Source: Phymatolithon calcareum | Taxonomy: Eukaryota > Rhodophyta > Florideophyceae > Hapalidiales | DNA length: 64,000 nt | Assembly (NCBI GenBank): GCA_977006965.1 | Contig: OZ345371.1 | Coordinates: 496,001 to 560,000, forward strand | Direction of reading: 5' to 3' | Made by a program: the position numbers and the translations under genes | Part shown: positions 63,484 through 64,000 of the stretch, piece by piece | Numbering within the stretch: the stretch's first letter is position 1 | How the letters are laid out: the number at the start of each line of letters is the position of its first letter | Notes under the pieces: model-generated | Seen by the model: only the letters and a program-made list of their open reading frames with translations | Databases searched by the model: none | Told to the model about the DNA's origin: nothing

Positions 63484-64000
63484 ATGTGAAACTGTAGCCG
63501 ATTACGTATCAGGCTAACACGCAGTGACCAGCATGAGATCGTTGTTTTGTGGGACGATTGATCTCAAAGATCAGTCGTCCCAAATTTGGCAAGAAAAAAT
63601 TTCCTTGTTCTTTAAGCAAACGTTTTCCAGATTTTAATTGCGCCCCTCAATTTAGAGGGTCCGTGAAATAATTAATTCCGCTAAAAGTAGGACAGTCTGC
63701 CTAGTATGCATCTCAGAAGTGGGTATCTAATAGAGACTGTGCTGTATACAGCTGTAGCGCTAGTTTCCAAAAGAACCCGACGCCACATGGGGGAAAAATT
63801 CCCAAGAGAGGAGAGAGAAGGAAAGAGCGGGAGAGAATAGACAGAAAGAGGAGGAAAGAATGACAAGCCAACAAAACTCTCCATAGATATGGGACACCAG
63901 GCGGAGTAAGCATGTAGACGTCGGCGTCCTCCTCCGGCAGCGACCTTGTCTTGGTCGTCGACCTTGAGAGAGGCGCGCGAAAAGTGGACAGGGACCTTGA
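63484..64000. other. no gene; hairpin and purine-rich tract
   Basis: A 14-bp hairpin with one mismatch and a 3-nt loop lies at 63551-63581 (gggacgattgatct / agatcagtcgtccc). A purine-rich tract runs 63808-63862. No gene is seen before the window ends. Confidence 0.4.

Noticed and set aside
1-64000. CRISPR arrays, rRNA genes, prokaryotic operons
   Set aside because: No regularly spaced identical repeats with unique spacers, no rRNA-like conserved blocks, and genes are spliced and eukaryotic in type.

Overview
The window reads as a transposon-rich stretch of a eukaryotic nuclear genome. Host genes are few, compact and mostly unspliced, and the introns that can be defined are short (57 to about 85 bp) with GT..AG ends. 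The style (intronless MCM5, intronless alpha/beta hydrolase with a possible targeting leader, and a mixture of non-LTR elements, PIF/Harbinger-like, piggyBac-like, pogo-like and Mutator-like DNA transposons plus a tyrosine-recombinase retrotransposon) fits an alga, and a red alga of the Chondrus/Gracilaria type is my best guess. That placement is inference; nothing in the window proves it. I saw no rRNA, tRNA, CRISPR or prokaryotic operon.

Host-type genes: MCM5 (34820-37285, +) with two E2F-like sites just upstream; an alpha/beta hydrolase (41158-42357, +); two convergent paralogous C2H2 zinc-finger genes, each with one finger per exon (20865-21379 + and 27281-27891 -); and an unrecognised two-exon gene (8597-9566, -).

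Left third (0-19 kb): a 5'-truncated non-LTR element with a 12-bp target duplication (1829-3264, -), remnants of another non-LTR element carrying a 2A-like peptide before its AP endonuclease (6560-8560), a PIF/Harbinger-like transposase pseudogene (10590-11511), a longer copy of the first non-LTR family (11640-14557, +), and two adjacent satellite arrays of 36-bp and 11-bp units (15110-16215). The notable point is that the RNase H domain of the first family is split by about 100 residues that look like a Tudor/Agenet fold.

Middle (19-42 kb): the zinc-finger pair, an apparently exact 405-bp tandem duplication, several short dispersed repeat families, a 1-kb Mutator-like element abutting the MCM5 promoter, MCM5, a long hairpin, and the hydrolase.

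Right third (42-64 kb): two piggyBac-like elements head to head, one disrupted by a 1.49-kb TA-flanked pogo-like element, then a third fragment; a Myb/SANT-like pseudogene; two more TA-flanked elements (55144-55383, 55490-56068); a tyrosine-recombinase retrotransposon with split direct repeats that lacks its reverse transcriptase (57723-62378, -); and an internally deleted Tigger-like element (62741-63481). Most elements carry stops, frameshifts or deletions, so this is largely a graveyard of elements around a few working genes.
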